From assembly GCA_902728285.1 (NCBI GenBank), contig CACVBU010000878.1, positions 41,356 through 105,355 of the forward strand: a stretch of 64,000 nt of DNA, given 5' to 3'. The stretch is from Clytia hemisphaerica. Taxonomy: Eukaryota; Cnidaria; Hydrozoa; Leptothecata; Clytiidae. The notes beneath the pieces were generated by a model that worked only from the letters and a program-made list of their open reading frames with translations, did not search any database and was not told the DNA's origin. The position numbers were made by a program, and so were the translations under genes. Positions within the stretch are counted from its first letter, which is position 1. Every line of letters begins with the position of its first letter. Below are positions 1 through 10,955 of the stretch, one piece after another.

Positions 1-297
1 ATCAAGTGTTCAAAATTTCAGCCCAATCGGACCATTTTTGAAGTCTGCAGCCTGCCCCAAAGTTTTAGCCTCGTTTTGGCGAAAAACTCGTCCCCAGGCC
101 CCAAAAATCAAAATTTTGAAAAAATGAAAAAAACACCCCAGGGATTTGCCCAAGGATCAAGTGTTCAAAATTTCAGCCCAATCGGACCATTTTTGAAGTC
201 TCCAGCCTGCCCCAAAGTTTTTGTCACAGACACACAGACACACACACACACAGACAGACATTCTCAGATTCTAGCTCAACTGAAGTTGAGAATTTAA
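1..297. repeat. 155-bp tandem repeat with CA-rich tract and short palindrome
   Basis: The first about 70 bases recur from position 156, giving a 155-bp period that runs off the left edge of the window. A CA/GA-rich microsatellite (about 228-262) follows, then a palindromic motif CTCAACTGAAGTTGAG at 275-290. The same palindrome occurs near 14.3 kb and, with an ATGT microsatellite, near 54.1 kb, so this is the end of a dispersed repeat family. The small ORF across it is a by-product of the repeat. Confidence 0.7.
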
Positions 298-926
298 CTA
301 CGACTGAGCTTTCTCTAATCCTTCTGAGTACTCATCGCTCTGGGTTTTATAATTGAACCTTCCCTTTCCTGAGTGCCCATCAAAGAAGGCTTTTTTCACC
401 CCGCACCAAAAGCCCCTGCGGGCAATAAGAATCAAATGCATAGCTTTTCATAGACGGTTATATACTTTTCGGTATTTAGTTTTTTCAAAATAAACAAGAG
501 ACGTCGCACAATATGAGCATATTCATTTTTTCCTATAAGCAACTACTTTGGTAGAATAGTATATACCTTTTGGTAATTACCGTATTCCTTCAAATACACG
601 GTCCTTCTCTGAGGAAACTTTTTTTTTAGATTTTTTAATTAACACGTCTTTCTTTAACGCCGTTCGAATAAACACCCTCTTAAAAGTCTAAAAATTAAGA
701 AGACGCCTAGGGCCTTTATAAGAAGAAATACGGTAAGCTAGAAAGTGAAGATACAATCAACTTCTTGTAAAGGAGAAATACGGCCAATTGAAGTTTGAAA
801 TACTGTCAGTTCGAATACGATTGACGCCAAAATCGTCATTTTTTTGGCCATATCTCCCTTTCTGTATGGGTCTTGCTTGTGTTTGTGTTTGTTTGCACTG
901 TAAGTTCCGGTAGGGATATGATGTTC
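298..926. other. Non-coding; dispersed pyrimidine-rich repeat at 300-430
   Basis: Positions 300-430 match a family seen again at 15031-15360 and 54580-54800 (motifs like ctgagtacccatc and tttacaattgagccttcc). The rest is AT-rich with no supported gene. The right edge is the insertion site of the BEL element, with its target copy CTGCT at 927-931. Confidence 0.6.
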
Positions 927-931
927 CTGCT

Positions 932-1486
932 TGTTTTGGATAATGTGCTTATAACTGATTTGTTTTGGTTGTGACGTATGAGCTCGATAATGGCAGGATG
1001 ATAATTATCTTTAATTACCTTTTATCACGTTTTTCCATAAAGTATCATTTTTTCTACGCCTTTTTCACGCACTCAAATCAGATCAGAATTACTTTTACAA
1101 GAGACGTGAGTGAGATTTTCATTCTCGAGATGTGAGCAAAATACTTTTACTTTATGAGATCTGAATTCATTACAGAGTTGATTTTACTTTTACTTGGAGT
1201 CACGAACATTTGGGGATAGTATTTGGACAATATTTTGTAAGTAATTTCATGTACATATCGTTCTTTCATATGGTGATATTTTTCCCTAGTTTATAAATAC
1301 CCAAGTCAGATTAAGACATATTTTTATGAAGCGATTTCTTTACTTGTACATTATTTTACCTAGTCGACATTTTTCTTTCATAGGCCTATGTACATATTTT
1401 TAGTTTTTGAACTTTGTGTTTTTAGCTTGAACAACAATCAACAAGATTCCCACGTTCCAAGATTTTTGACTCAACTATCCCTAACA
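932..1486 (+). repeat. 5' LTR of the BEL element
   Basis: A 555-bp LTR, TG...CA ended, nearly identical to 8944-9501. It would carry the promoter and polyadenylation signals of the element; a TTTATAAATA stretch near 1291-1300 is a possible TATA-type motif. Confidence 0.93.
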
Positions 1487-2470
1487 TCTTCAAGAAAATA
1501 TTTGGGAATCAAGTGGACAACAATCAAGTTTTGGAGGATCAAGTTTTGGTGGGACAATCAAGTGGAGAACTGGGACAAATGCTGAGAGGAAGAGACACAT
1601 GTCAGAGGTATACCTTAAACTTTGGCTTGGAAATTTGAAGATAGCTCACAATCTTCTTCGTCTCTCAAGTCCTATCGTCTGGAAAATCGCCTATCGTTTG
1701 GAACATACTCTCTCTGATACCCTCCATATTGTTTCCGCTACCCCCTCATTCGGAAAAGGCCGTCCGAATATCATCCTCCAATCGCACGTTCGGAAATCGT
1801 CCATCCAACGTCCGTTGTCCTCCCAAATTTATCGTTTCCGGGATTCACTCTATCCGGAATTCTCTCCTACCGTATCGTCACAGATACTCCATTTCGTTCA
1901 GATACCGCACCCAGCGTCGTATCGTTTTATCGGTATACACACCAAATTGTATACAATCCATCATTTCGTTGTTGATTCTCCCGTTGCAAAACGCCACTTC
2001 CGCCCCGCCTCGTTCTCATACGTGGTTCGCCCTCAACTGTGGTCCACCCCACCACCAATCGTGGTCCACCCTCATCCTCAATAGTGGTCTACTTTATCAA
2101 TCGCAGTTCACTTTCGTTTGAATTGTCTTCCGCCCTCGATTATTAATCGCTACCGGCCGTCGTTCAATTCGCAGCCCGCTCTTGTTTCCAATCGTGATCC
2201 GCCCGTTGTAATTCGTGGTCCGCCCTCATTTGCAATCGTTGTTTGTTCTCGTTATCAATCGTGGTTCAGCCTTGTTATCAATCGTCGGCCGCCCTTTTCA
2301 TCAGTGGTCTACACTCGTTCCCAATCGGGACCGCCCTTGTGTCCAATCGAGCGTTTATTCAATACCGCCCGTCGTATTCGTCTGTGGTACACGCAACTAC
2401 CACATCAGTTGACTAATCCGTGGACTACCTGTTCTTTATTCAACCTTGTTTCATCACCGTCCAGACCATC
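1487..2470 (+). other. BEL leader region with degenerate ~30-bp repeats
   Basis: Untranslated leader between the 5' LTR and the likely start codon. From about 2035 to 2350 it consists of degenerate repeats built on a CAATCGTGGTCCGCCCTCGTT-like motif. These make several overlapping ORFs in all three frames. Those ORFs look like random translations of the repeat rather than proteins. Confidence 0.6.
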
Positions 2471-5400
2471 ATGTCAATCCGGAGATCTCAAAGAATTGCA
2501 GGACAAGGGCCTGATCATTCCACTGACCTAGCCAAACTGATATCTCTAAGGAACACTCGAAGAGGTCTTCTGGGATATCTTACACGGGTGGCAAATCAAA
2601 TCTTATCCTACCTGAATGATCAAGATGCATCGAGTGCGTCTACGTTGCATAACACTCTTGTGGAGACTTACTTAAAATTCAGAGCGGCAAACACAGAATA
2701 TCTTACCTATGAAACTGACGAAAGAAGGATACAAGAATGCACAGAGACTGAAGCTAGAGAGGCTAATCGCATCGCTGAAATAGAGCATGAGATTCGTACG
2801 AGATTGAGAACACCAAACCTTTCCAACACTACACCTGATACAAGTCTGTATGATGTAGATCCATCTGAAACTTCCAACATATCGGGTCATGATAAACGTA
2901 CTAACGTATTCAATCCTCGTATTCGTATACCTGTTGGCTCCAGTGGAAACTCACCTACTGTTTCTCATATCGAATCACCTCCTAACTCAGCTATTTACCA
3001 CTCACCTGTCCATTCACAACCTCTTCAACGAAGTCTATCTCAGGTGAGATTTACTCCATGTCCACCTTCGGTGTCTTCTGTCACAGCAAAGCCACGAAGC
3101 AGCTTCCGACGTCTACGCCAAAAGGCATCTACAGCATCAGTTGATAATCGTTCAGAGCCTTCAACTGCCACTGTGACTCTTGCTAATGCTAATTCTTACA
3201 CAAAACCCAAACCTCCATACCTCGTCTTCAGACCAGTCGACCAATTCATTGACGAATTGACAGAAGGAGAGGAAACATGCCTCGCCGGCTTATCAAACCC
3301 ATTAACAGCAAATTCTGCGCTGAGGTTCGAATTCGAGACAAAGGCTCTTCCAACCATTGAATTAGTTAAGTTCAGTGGCGACAGCTCCAAATGGCCAGAC
3401 TTCGTCGAAAATTTTAGTCGCAGAGTCCATTATAAACTCTCCTTCACCGACAACGATCGAATGGAAAGACTCCTCAGTATTTTGATTGGTGAAGCCAAAA
3501 AGAGCGTTGAATGTATCGGAACCTCTGGGATATTCTACGCAACTGCCTTGAAAACCCTGAAGAGAGATTTCGGTAATAAGACGGTGGTCACACATTCCAA
3601 GCTTAGGAACCTGCTTGACAAACCTCAGTTACCTTCTGATGATCGTTCCTCCTTGAAAAGATTTCACCAACACCTGAAATCAACAGTGACATGGCTAAAG
3701 ATGATTGGTAATATGGGTGCAATTCACTCTGCTGAGAATCTGTCCAGAGCTGTCATTCGGTTGCCTGACAATTTGAGAAAGGCATTTTATCGGACATCTA
3801 AAGATTACGAGGATACCAGTCTTTCACTGATGAAGCTTGAATCATGGCTTGACTCCAAGCTCAAGGAGTTTTATAATCCCATTGCAGACATAATCGCTCA
3901 AGAAGAACAGAAACCAAAAGACAAAAGGAAAGACAAACGCAAGGAAGGGCAATCAAATTACTTGGGAGGAAAAGGTGATTCAAAGACCCCAGTATGCTAC
4001 GTATGCAATGAACCCCACAAGCTTTGGCGTTGTGAACGCTTTAAACAGAAATCAATTGCTGAAAGGAGAGGAGAAGCAAGAAAGTTAAATCTATGCTATA
4101 ACTGTCTCTCAAAAGGTCATTCCATCAAAGATTGCAAGTGCCAAACAAGATGTAAAGAATGTCAACGAAAGCACCACACGTTACTCCATGATCCAAATTA
4201 CAAAGCAAATCCACCTGCAGGAACTGAGGAAGGGGAATCTCATTATGCTAAATCCAAAAGGACAACCTTCCTTCAGATCGTGCCGGTCACCATTTCAAAC
4301 GGTGATATATCAGAAAAGGTGAATGTTCTTCTAGATCCTGGTTCTGATACCACGTTAATCAGTGCCAGCCTTGTTGATCGATTGAAATTACCAAATATCA
4401 ACAGTAATCTGAAAGTTTCTATCAGCAACGTTCTAACAAAAAAGCAAACCATGAGATCAAGATCAGTCAACTTTCTTCTTTCATCATGTGATTCCAGCGT
4501 TCATGTAGAGGACGCTTGGGTAGTCGAGTCTCTAAACATCAAGAAGAAACCCTACAACGTTTCGAAAATGAAGAAACAATACCAACATCTCAGAGATGCT
4601 TCCTTACCACAACCACTCGATAAAGACGTTGAGATCCTAATCGGTGCAGACGTACCAGAAGCGCTCTTGCATCTCGAATTTATTAAAGGTGAAAGCTCAA
4701 AAGAACCAATTGCTGTGAGGACTTTGCTAGGATGGACTATCTTCGGAGGGAAGTCTGGTAGCAATGATGGTTGCTCTAATTACATATCAGTTCAATCCCT
4801 TGACTCGAAGCTGGAAAGATTCTGGAGTCAAGAAACCTATGCGACAACGCCTGATTCAGAAGCCTTGCTTACTCGGGATGAGAAGAGAGCCTTACATCTT
4901 CTAAAGAACAACACAAGACTCGTGAACAATCATTTTGAAGTGGGCATGTTGTGGAAAAGTGACGATTTGGAGCTCGTGAATAATCGACCACTTGCTGTCA
5001 CCAGACTTCTGTCTACTGAGCGAAGATTAGAGAAATTACCTGAAATCAAACAAATCTACAGTTCGAAGTTAGAAGATTATGTAAAGATTGGTCACGTCCA
5101 AGAATTGACCAAAGACGAAGCAGCAAAGACATCATCCAAGACGAACTATATACCGCATCACTTTGTCTTAGAACCAAACAAACCAGGTAAAATTCGAATC
5201 GTCTGGGATGCATCTGCTAGGTTTAAAGGAACCTCACTGAATGATCAACTCCTCAAAGGACCAGATTTACTGAACAGCCTGGTCACAGTCCTATCGAAAT
5301 TTCGAAGAGGAAAAATTGCAGTGATGAGTGACGTAGAAAAAATGTTCCACCAAGTTCTTGTACCTGAAGAGGATACAGATTCATTGCGCTTTTTGTGGAG

Positions 5401-8128
5401 GAAAAATGAGGAAGAGATATCAGAGTTTAAGATACTGGTCCACCCTTTCGGAAAAAAGGATTCACCGTGCTGTGCCAATTGGGCATTGAAGGGATGTGCT
5501 AATAAGATTCAAGACGTACCAGAAGGAGAAGTGCTCAAATCGCTAACATCGGATGAAAGAGCAGCTGTCACAAAAGCTGTTTCCGAAGAATTCTACATGG
5601 ATGACTTCCTAGGATCATTCGATTCAACAAATGAAGCAGTCAACACCTGTTCAAACCTTGTCAGAATCACCGCTGAAAGAGGTTTTCGATTGACAAAGTG
5701 GATTTCAAATGATACTGAATTTTTGAAAGCAATTCCAAAGGAGGATTTATCGCCAAAAATAACAAACCACGACTTCAAGGTACTACCATCAGAAAGAACC
5801 CTTGGAGTAAGGTGGAATCCAACCGACGATGTCTTCTTCTTCAATGTTCCAGTCAAGGAATGTAAAGAGACAAAGAGAGGCTTGCTGAGTTTCTTGTGTT
5901 CGATATTCGACCCTCTTGGATTCTTGGCACCCTACCTTATTGCACCAAAACTGATGCTTCAATCCCTTTGGAAAGAAAAGGTTGGATGGGATGACACCCT
6001 TCCAGAACGGATCCTGAAACAGTTCAAAGAATGGCAAGAAGGACTTTCGTCACTGAAAGAAATCTCCATACCAAGATGGTTCAACTTTGCAAAGATTACA
6101 GCTACCGAAATCGAGTTACACGTCTTTTCAGATGCTTCGATGAAGGCATTTGGAGCAGTTGCTTACTTTCGGACAATGGATGATGATGAGGTCAACTGTA
6201 GTTTCATCATCGGTAAATCAAGGTTAGGACCTATTAAAGGAAGCACAACACCACGTTTAGAGCTGCAAGCTGCTGTCCTCGCATCCAGGATTAAAAATTG
6301 TGTCGTCAAAGAAATGGATCTTCCCATGAACAAGACCTTCATGTGGACTGATTCAAAGGTCACCCTCAGTTATATTCGGAATGAACAAAAGAGATTCTCA
6401 AATTACGTAATGAACCGTACAAACGAAATCCGTAAAAAGACAGAAGTTGAGAATTGGCGCTTCGTACCAGGAAAACTCAACATCGCAGACATTGGAACCA
6501 AATGTTTTGGTGTTGAAGAAACCAAGACATGGATCGATGGACCTGAATTCTTGAGGGAGAAGGTGGTCAGGCAATTTGAGGAACCTGAGGAGGACGAAGA
6601 ACTCATGGAGATCATCACAGCCCATATCGAAATCAGAGTTGACGAATCAACAAATGTCATCAGTTGGGAAAGATTTTCCAGTTGGACCAAGCTGAAACGA
6701 TGCTACGCCTGGATCCTCAAGCTGAGAAGGAGATGGGTAGAGGTAAAACGTAATGGTGAATCGTCAATCAACAAAGAAATCCTTGATGTTGAGGACCTCA
6801 ATGACGCTACCAAGGAGTTATGTCGAATTGCCCAAGATGAATCGCAGCACTCAATGGATGAAAAGAGACTTTCAAGTTTCACACCAATCATTCTACACAA
6901 CCTCGTTTGTGTTGGAGGACGTATTTCCAAGTGTGACGTACCCAACCAGTCCAAGCATCAAGTAATTCTTTCCAACGAACATCCAATAAGCGAGCTCATC
7001 ATACGCCATGTACATGAGGTCAACCACCACTGTGGAAGAAATGCCACTCTTGCCCTTGTGCGAGAGAAGTATTGGATTTTGAAAGGAAAGAGCAAGGTCA
7101 GGAAAGTGCTAAATCAATGCTTTGTTTGCAGGAGAGAGACGATCAAAACCAAACATCCAATGATGGCAGACCTTCCAAAGGAGAGACTTTCAGTTGGATC
7201 ACACGCTTTTGAGAATGTTGGAGTCGACTACTTTGGACCAATCAATGTAAAACAAGGACGTAGAACTCGCAGAACTGCAGGCACCGCTAAAAGGTATGGT
7301 GCTCTCTTCACGTGTATGACTACACGAGCTTTACACCTCGAACTAGCTGGAGACCTATCAACTGACAGCTTCATCTTAGCACTCCGACGTTTTCGAGCCA
7401 GGAGAGGCAATCCAAAAACCATCAGGAGTGATAACGGAACCAACTTTGTGGGAGCTGAAAGAGAGATACGAGAAGCTCTTGCAAAATGGGACCAGAAACG
7501 AATCCAAGATGAGCTTTCACAGTATGACATTGTGTGGAAGTTCAATCCACCTGTAGCTCCATGGATGGGTGGAGCTATGGAATCCATGGTTAAGCTCACA
7601 AAGAAATCATTACGATCAGTAATCAAAGACAGAATCTTCACTGAGGAAGCACTTCACACGTTCCTCCTTGAAGTTGAATCAACTATCAATTCGCGACCAC
7701 TCACACCACTGAGTGACGACATCAACGATTTTGAAGCTCTCACCCCTAACCACTTTCTATTAGGAAGAGCTTCACCCAATCTTCCAATCATTTATAACCC
7801 TCAACAAAACAACCTGAAGAGCAAGTGGAAGCAGGTCCAATCAACACTTGACGAATTTTGGAAGAGATGGGCAAAGGAGTACCTACCTACAATCAACGAA
7901 CGAGCTAAATGGCGCCATCCAATACGGAACACTAAAGAAGGGGATTTAGTTGTCATCAGCGAAAAGGACATCCCAAGATACAAATGGCCATTGGCACGCG
8001 TTGTTAGTGTCATCACATCAGATGATGGCATCACAAGGATTGCAAAAGTCAAGACGTCCGACGGTTCGATATACACTAGGCCAACCGGTAGCCTAGGCTT
8101 GTTGGAAGACGGAACCTCATCCAATTGA
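2471..8128 (+). CDS. BEL/Pao Gag-Pol polyprotein
   Basis: A single uninterrupted frame of about 1885 codons. It stays open upstream to an ATG at 2420, but the Met at 2471 (MSIRRSQRIAG) starts the gag-like part and is preferred. Numbering from 2420, I see in order: a DUF1759-type gag region (about 310-450); two CCHC zinc knuckles, CYVCNEPHKLWRC (about 525) and CYNCLSKGHSIKDC (about 559); an aspartic protease with the BEL-type LLDPGSDTT motif (about 636); a reverse transcriptase with catalytic YMDD in EFYMDDFLGS (about 1057); RNase H with FSDAS and WTDSK (about 1235-1310); integrase with an HHCC zinc site (about 1528-1567) and DDE residues in GVDYFGPI, SDNGTNF and GAMESM (about 1602, 1668, 1717); and a C-terminal DUF5641-like segment. 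It would copy the element's RNA and integrate the cDNA. No frame break was seen, so it may be active. Confidence 0.95.
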   Translation: MSIRRSQRIAGQGPDHSTDLAKLISLRNTRRGLLGYLTRVANQILSYLNDQDASSASTLHNTLVETYLKFRAANTEYLTYETDERRIQECTETEAREANRIAEIEHEIRTRLRTPNLSNTTPDTSLYDVDPSETSNISGHDKRTNVFNPRIRIPVGSSGNSPTVSHIESPPNSAIYHSPVHSQPLQRSLSQVRFTPCPPSVSSVTAKPRSSFRRLRQKASTASVDNRSEPSTATVTLANANSYTKPKPPYLVFRPVDQFIDELTEGEETCLAGLSNPLTANSALRFEFETKALPTIELVKFSGDSSKWPDFVENFSRRVHYKLSFTDNDRMERLLSILIGEAKKSVECIGTSGIFYATALKTLKRDFGNKTVVTHSKLRNLLDKPQLPSDDRSSLKRFHQHLKSTVTWLKMIGNMGAIHSAENLSRAVIRLPDNLRKAFYRTSKDYEDTSLSLMKLESWLDSKLKEFYNPIADIIAQEEQKPKDKRKDKRKEGQSNYLGGKGDSKTPVCYVCNEPHKLWRCERFKQKSIAERRGEARKLNLCYNCLSKGHSIKDCKCQTRCKECQRKHHTLLHDPNYKANPPAGTEEGESHYAKSKRTTFLQIVPVTISNGDISEKVNVLLDPGSDTTLISASLVDRLKLPNINSNLKVSISNVLTKKQTMRSRSVNFLLSSCDSSVHVEDAWVVESLNIKKKPYNVSKMKKQYQHLRDASLPQPLDKDVEILIGADVPEALLHLEFIKGESSKEPIAVRTLLGWTIFGGKSGSNDGCSNYISVQSLDSKLERFWSQETYATTPDSEALLTRDEKRALHLLKNNTRLVNNHFEVGMLWKSDDLELVNNRPLAVTRLLSTERRLEKLPEIKQIYSSKLEDYVKIGHVQELTKDEAAKTSSKTNYIPHHFVLEPNKPGKIRIVWDASARFKGTSLNDQLLKGPDLLNSLVTVLSKFRRGKIAVMSDVEKMFHQVLVPEEDTDSLRFLWRKNEEEISEFKILVHPFGKKDSPCCANWALKGCANKIQDVPEGEVLKSLTSDERAAVTKAVSEEFYMDDFLGSFDSTNEAVNTCSNLVRITAERGFRLTKWISNDTEFLKAIPKEDLSPKITNHDFKVLPSERTLGVRWNPTDDVFFFNVPVKECKETKRGLLSFLCSIFDPLGFLAPYLIAPKLMLQSLWKEKVGWDDTLPERILKQFKEWQEGLSSLKEISIPRWFNFAKITATEIELHVFSDASMKAFGAVAYFRTMDDDEVNCSFIIGKSRLGPIKGSTTPRLELQAAVLASRIKNCVVKEMDLPMNKTFMWTDSKVTLSYIRNEQKRFSNYVMNRTNEIRKKTEVENWRFVPGKLNIADIGTKCFGVEETKTWIDGPEFLREKVVRQFEEPEEDEELMEIITAHIEIRVDESTNVISWERFSSWTKLKRCYAWILKLRRRWVEVKRNGESSINKEILDVEDLNDATKELCRIAQDESQHSMDEKRLSSFTPIILHNLVCVGGRISKCDVPNQSKHQVILSNEHPISELIIRHVHEVNHHCGRNATLALVREKYWILKGKSKVRKVLNQCFVCRRETIKTKHPMMADLPKERLSVGSHAFENVGVDYFGPINVKQGRRTRRTAGTAKRYGALFTCMTTRALHLELAGDLSTDSFILALRRFRARRGNPKTIRSDNGTNFVGAEREIREALAKWDQKRIQDELSQYDIVWKFNPPVAPWMGGAMESMVKLTKKSLRSVIKDRIFTEEALHTFLLEVESTINSRPLTPLSDDINDFEALTPNHFLLGRASPNLPIIYNPQQNNLKSKWKQVQSTLDEFWKRWAKEYLPTINERAKWRHPIRNTKEGDLVVISEKDIPRYKWPLARVVSVITSDDGITRIAKVKTSDGSIYTRPTGSLGLLEDGTSSN

Positions 8129-8198
8129 CGATTGCCCTGTCATCGAGTTAAGCAAAAACATATGCTTATTACGTTGCGTTAATAAATATCACCAATGG

Positions 8199-8760
8199 TA
8201 CACCTTACGTTGCTAAGGTACTATCAACAGAAGTTCGTCCCTGAACTTGAAGTCATCAATTGTACACCTTACGTTGCTAAGGTACTATCAACAGAAGTTC
8301 GTCCCTGAACTTGAAGTCATCAATTGTACACCTTACGTTGCTAAGGTACTATCAACAGAAGTTCGTCCCTGAACTTGAAGTCATCAATTGTACACCTACG
8401 TTGCTAAGGTATTATCACAGAAGTTCGTTCCTGAACTTGAAGTCATCAATGGTACACCTTGCGTTGCTAAGGTACTATCAACAGAAGTTCGTCCCTGAAC
8501 ATGAAGTCGTCAATTGTGCACCTTACGTTGCTAAGGTACTATCCACAAAGGTTCGCCCTTGAACTTGAAGTCATCAATGAAACGCCTTGCTTTGCTAGGG
8601 CACTATCATCAGAAGTTCGCCCCTGAACTTTGAAGTTACCATCAATGAAACAAGGCCCTGTACCAATTGTTCGCCTTGTTTCTACAAAAGTGCTATCACC
8701 AGAAGTTCATTGAACGTGACGCAATCATCAGTCGTTCGTAGTGCATTATTATCAGAAGTT
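8199..8760 (+). repeat. 64-bp tandem repeat in the BEL 3' untranslated region
   Basis: Between the pol stop and the 3' LTR a 64-bp unit (starting TACACCTTACGTTGCTAAGG) repeats from 8199, 8263 and 8327 onward. About three units are nearly perfect; further units decay toward 8760. The ORF at 8311-8562 only reads the repeat. Confidence 0.85.
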
Positions 8761-8943
8761 TGTCTTGAACTCGAGGGAATCATCAGATGTTCACCCTACA
8801 TCAAATCATCAACTGTTTCGACGGTCATCTTCACAGTTCGCCACGAAATTTTGGTACGACTACCACCGTGTTGTACATAATGAGCTGAATAGTCCGATTG
8901 ATAGACTGAATGAACTCTTGGTTCTTCCCCTTTTGGGTGGGAG

Positions 8944-9501
8944 TGTTTTGGATAATGTGCTTATAACTGATTTGTTTTGGTTGTGACGTATGAGCTCGAT
9001 AATGGCAGGATGATAATTATCTTTAATTACCTTTTATCACGTTTTTCCATAAAGTATCATTTTTTCTACGCCTTTTTCACGCACTCAAATCAGATCAGAA
9101 TTACTTTACAAGAGACGTGAGTGAGTGAGATTTTCATTCTCGAGATGTGAGCAAAATACTTTTACTTTATGAGATCTGAATTCATTACAGAGTTGATTTT
9201 ACTTTTACTTGGAGTCACGAACATTTGGGGATAGTATTTGGACAATATTTTGTAAGTAATTTCATGTACATATCGTTCTTTCATATGGTGATATTTTTCC
9301 CTAGTTTATAAATACCCAAGTCAGATTAAGACATATTTTTATGAAGCGATTTCTTTACTTGTACATTATTTTACCTAGTCGACATTTTTCTTTCATAGGC
9401 CTATGTACATATTTTTAGTTTTTGAACTTTGTGTTTTTAGCTTGAACAACAATCAACAAGATTCCCACGTTCCAAGATTTTTGACTCAACTATCCCTAAC
9501 A
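8944..9501 (+). repeat. 3' LTR of the BEL element
   Basis: A 558-bp LTR matching 932-1486 apart from a 1-base and a 4-base indel. It is followed at once by the target duplication CTGCT at 9502-9506. Confidence 0.93.
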
Positions 9502-9690
9502 CTGCTAAATATAGTATGGCGAAAAACTTATAGCGGTGAAAAATATACATTATATATTATTACATATTTACATTTTATACCGTTTTGAATAACCGTCGAA
9601 AAGCTGAAGCGAGCGTATTATAGTAAGATTATATCATAATACGAATTACAATATTACAGATACTTACTTTACCCGAGCAAACGATCAAAA

Positions 9691-10073
9691 CCCGGCACAG
9701 TGACAAGCCGTTACTAGCAACCTTGACCCTACCTAATTGATTGGTAATGACCCAATACCCCCTGAACCACGGAATGACGGATAGGAAAAATTAAAAATGA
9801 TACTTCCGACCGTCAAAAGATGAGCAAAAGACGGGGGTAATGTTATTATAATATGGGTAAAAGTACCCCTTTTTTAAACTGACTGAAATTCGAGCCGTTA
9901 CTAGCAACCCTGCGGGGCCCAATGCGGCGCCGAGTAGGCACCCGGCACAGTGACAAGCCGTTACTAGCAACCTTGACCCTACCTAATTGATTGGTAATGA
10001 CGCAATACCCCCTGAACCACGGAATGACGGATAGGAAAAATTAAAAATGATACTTCCGACCGTCAAAAGATGA
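9691..10073. repeat. Direct duplication, 250-bp period
   Basis: A 133-bp block at 9691-9823 recurs at 9941-10073 with one visible mismatch (CCCGGCACAGTGACAAGCCG start in both). The intervening 117 bp again contains the motif CCGTTACTAGCAACC. This looks like part of a local tandem array or a compound repeat. Confidence 0.85.
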
Positions 10074-10955
10074 TACTTCTGACCGTCGAAGATACTTCCG
10101 TCCGTTCACGGAAAAATAATTTGCGGCAGCTCTCCGCTCACATGTGCTGCGATCCGGGGGGTACTTAGGCAAATGGAGGGTACGGTATGTGACGCCCTCA
10201 AGGGTGCCTTTTTGGATTTCCAAAGTCACACTAAGGGTCGAAAAAATTGGAAAATTAAATTTCAGTCACACTAAGGGTCGGAAAAATAGGAAAATTACAA
10301 CTTTTTAAATACTTTTTTATCCCCGGAAAGATCAAAATTTGGTCAAAATTGGTAAAGTTATGTAGTCCCCAAATGGGTTGTAAAATCTACAAAACTTTCC
10401 TTTGTTTTCTTCTTTTTAGTCCCGGTAAGGGTCCGAGGGTCGAAGGTTGGGCGGCAACCCTCCGTCAGCTCGCAACCCTAGTACCTCTCCCCCTGGGGGC
10501 TGTGATCATATATCGTTTTCGTCTCCTTTGAAAATAATAACATCGTACGTGCTTAAAAAAAGGTTGTTGCGGAAGACCGCTCTCCACTTTCATGTGCTGC
10601 GAACATTTTTTGGCTTCAAGTCTTTTAAAATTTAGCTTGGAGAAAATAATAACATCATAAAAAGCTGTATGGGCTTGAAAAGAAAGTTTTATTTCAACTT
10701 TTTTGACTTACAGGACCAATACAATAAAGTTAAGCTTTCGCTTGAAAAGAGCAATAACAGCGTGCGCAAGTGGAGACCGGCATTAACTGGGACATTTACG
10801 TGACCCATTCAACAGTGGTTACTCAATCTTTTTGACGGAGAGTTTAAATTTGTTATTATTCCTTTAATGGAAGTAATTGCTCTCCATTAAAAACATTGAG
10901 TACTTTGCATCCGCCCTTGGATTTAGAGCATGTGCAAGTAGGGACTGGCCTGAAC
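10074..10955. other. Non-coding; small duplicated 40-bp unit
   Basis: A 40-bp unit (AGTCACACTAAGGGTCG...) is repeated at 10224 and 10264. A related GTGCCCTTTTTGGAT...CACTAA motif recurs near 17830, so this is a dispersed repeat. No gene is supported; the short ORFs have no recognisable content. Confidence 0.45.

Larger units (their letters stand above)
932..9501 (+). mobile_element. Full-length BEL/Pao LTR retrotransposon
   Basis: An 8.57-kb element bounded by two direct LTRs (932-1486 and 8944-9501) that begin TGTTTTGG and end CTAACA. It is flanked by the 5-bp target duplication CTGCT (927-931 and 9502-9506). One intact gag-pol frame lies between the LTRs. The LTRs differ by a 1-base and a 4-base indel by eye, with no obvious substitutions, so the insertion is recent. 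A purine tract (tgggtgggag) just before the 3' LTR is a plausible polypurine tract. I could not assign a tRNA primer-binding site after 1486. There is no envelope-like ORF. Confidence 0.95.

Noticed and set aside
1599..2531. Three overlapping ORFs in the BEL leader
   Set aside because: They come from degenerate repeats, have no domain, and lie in the untranslated leader.
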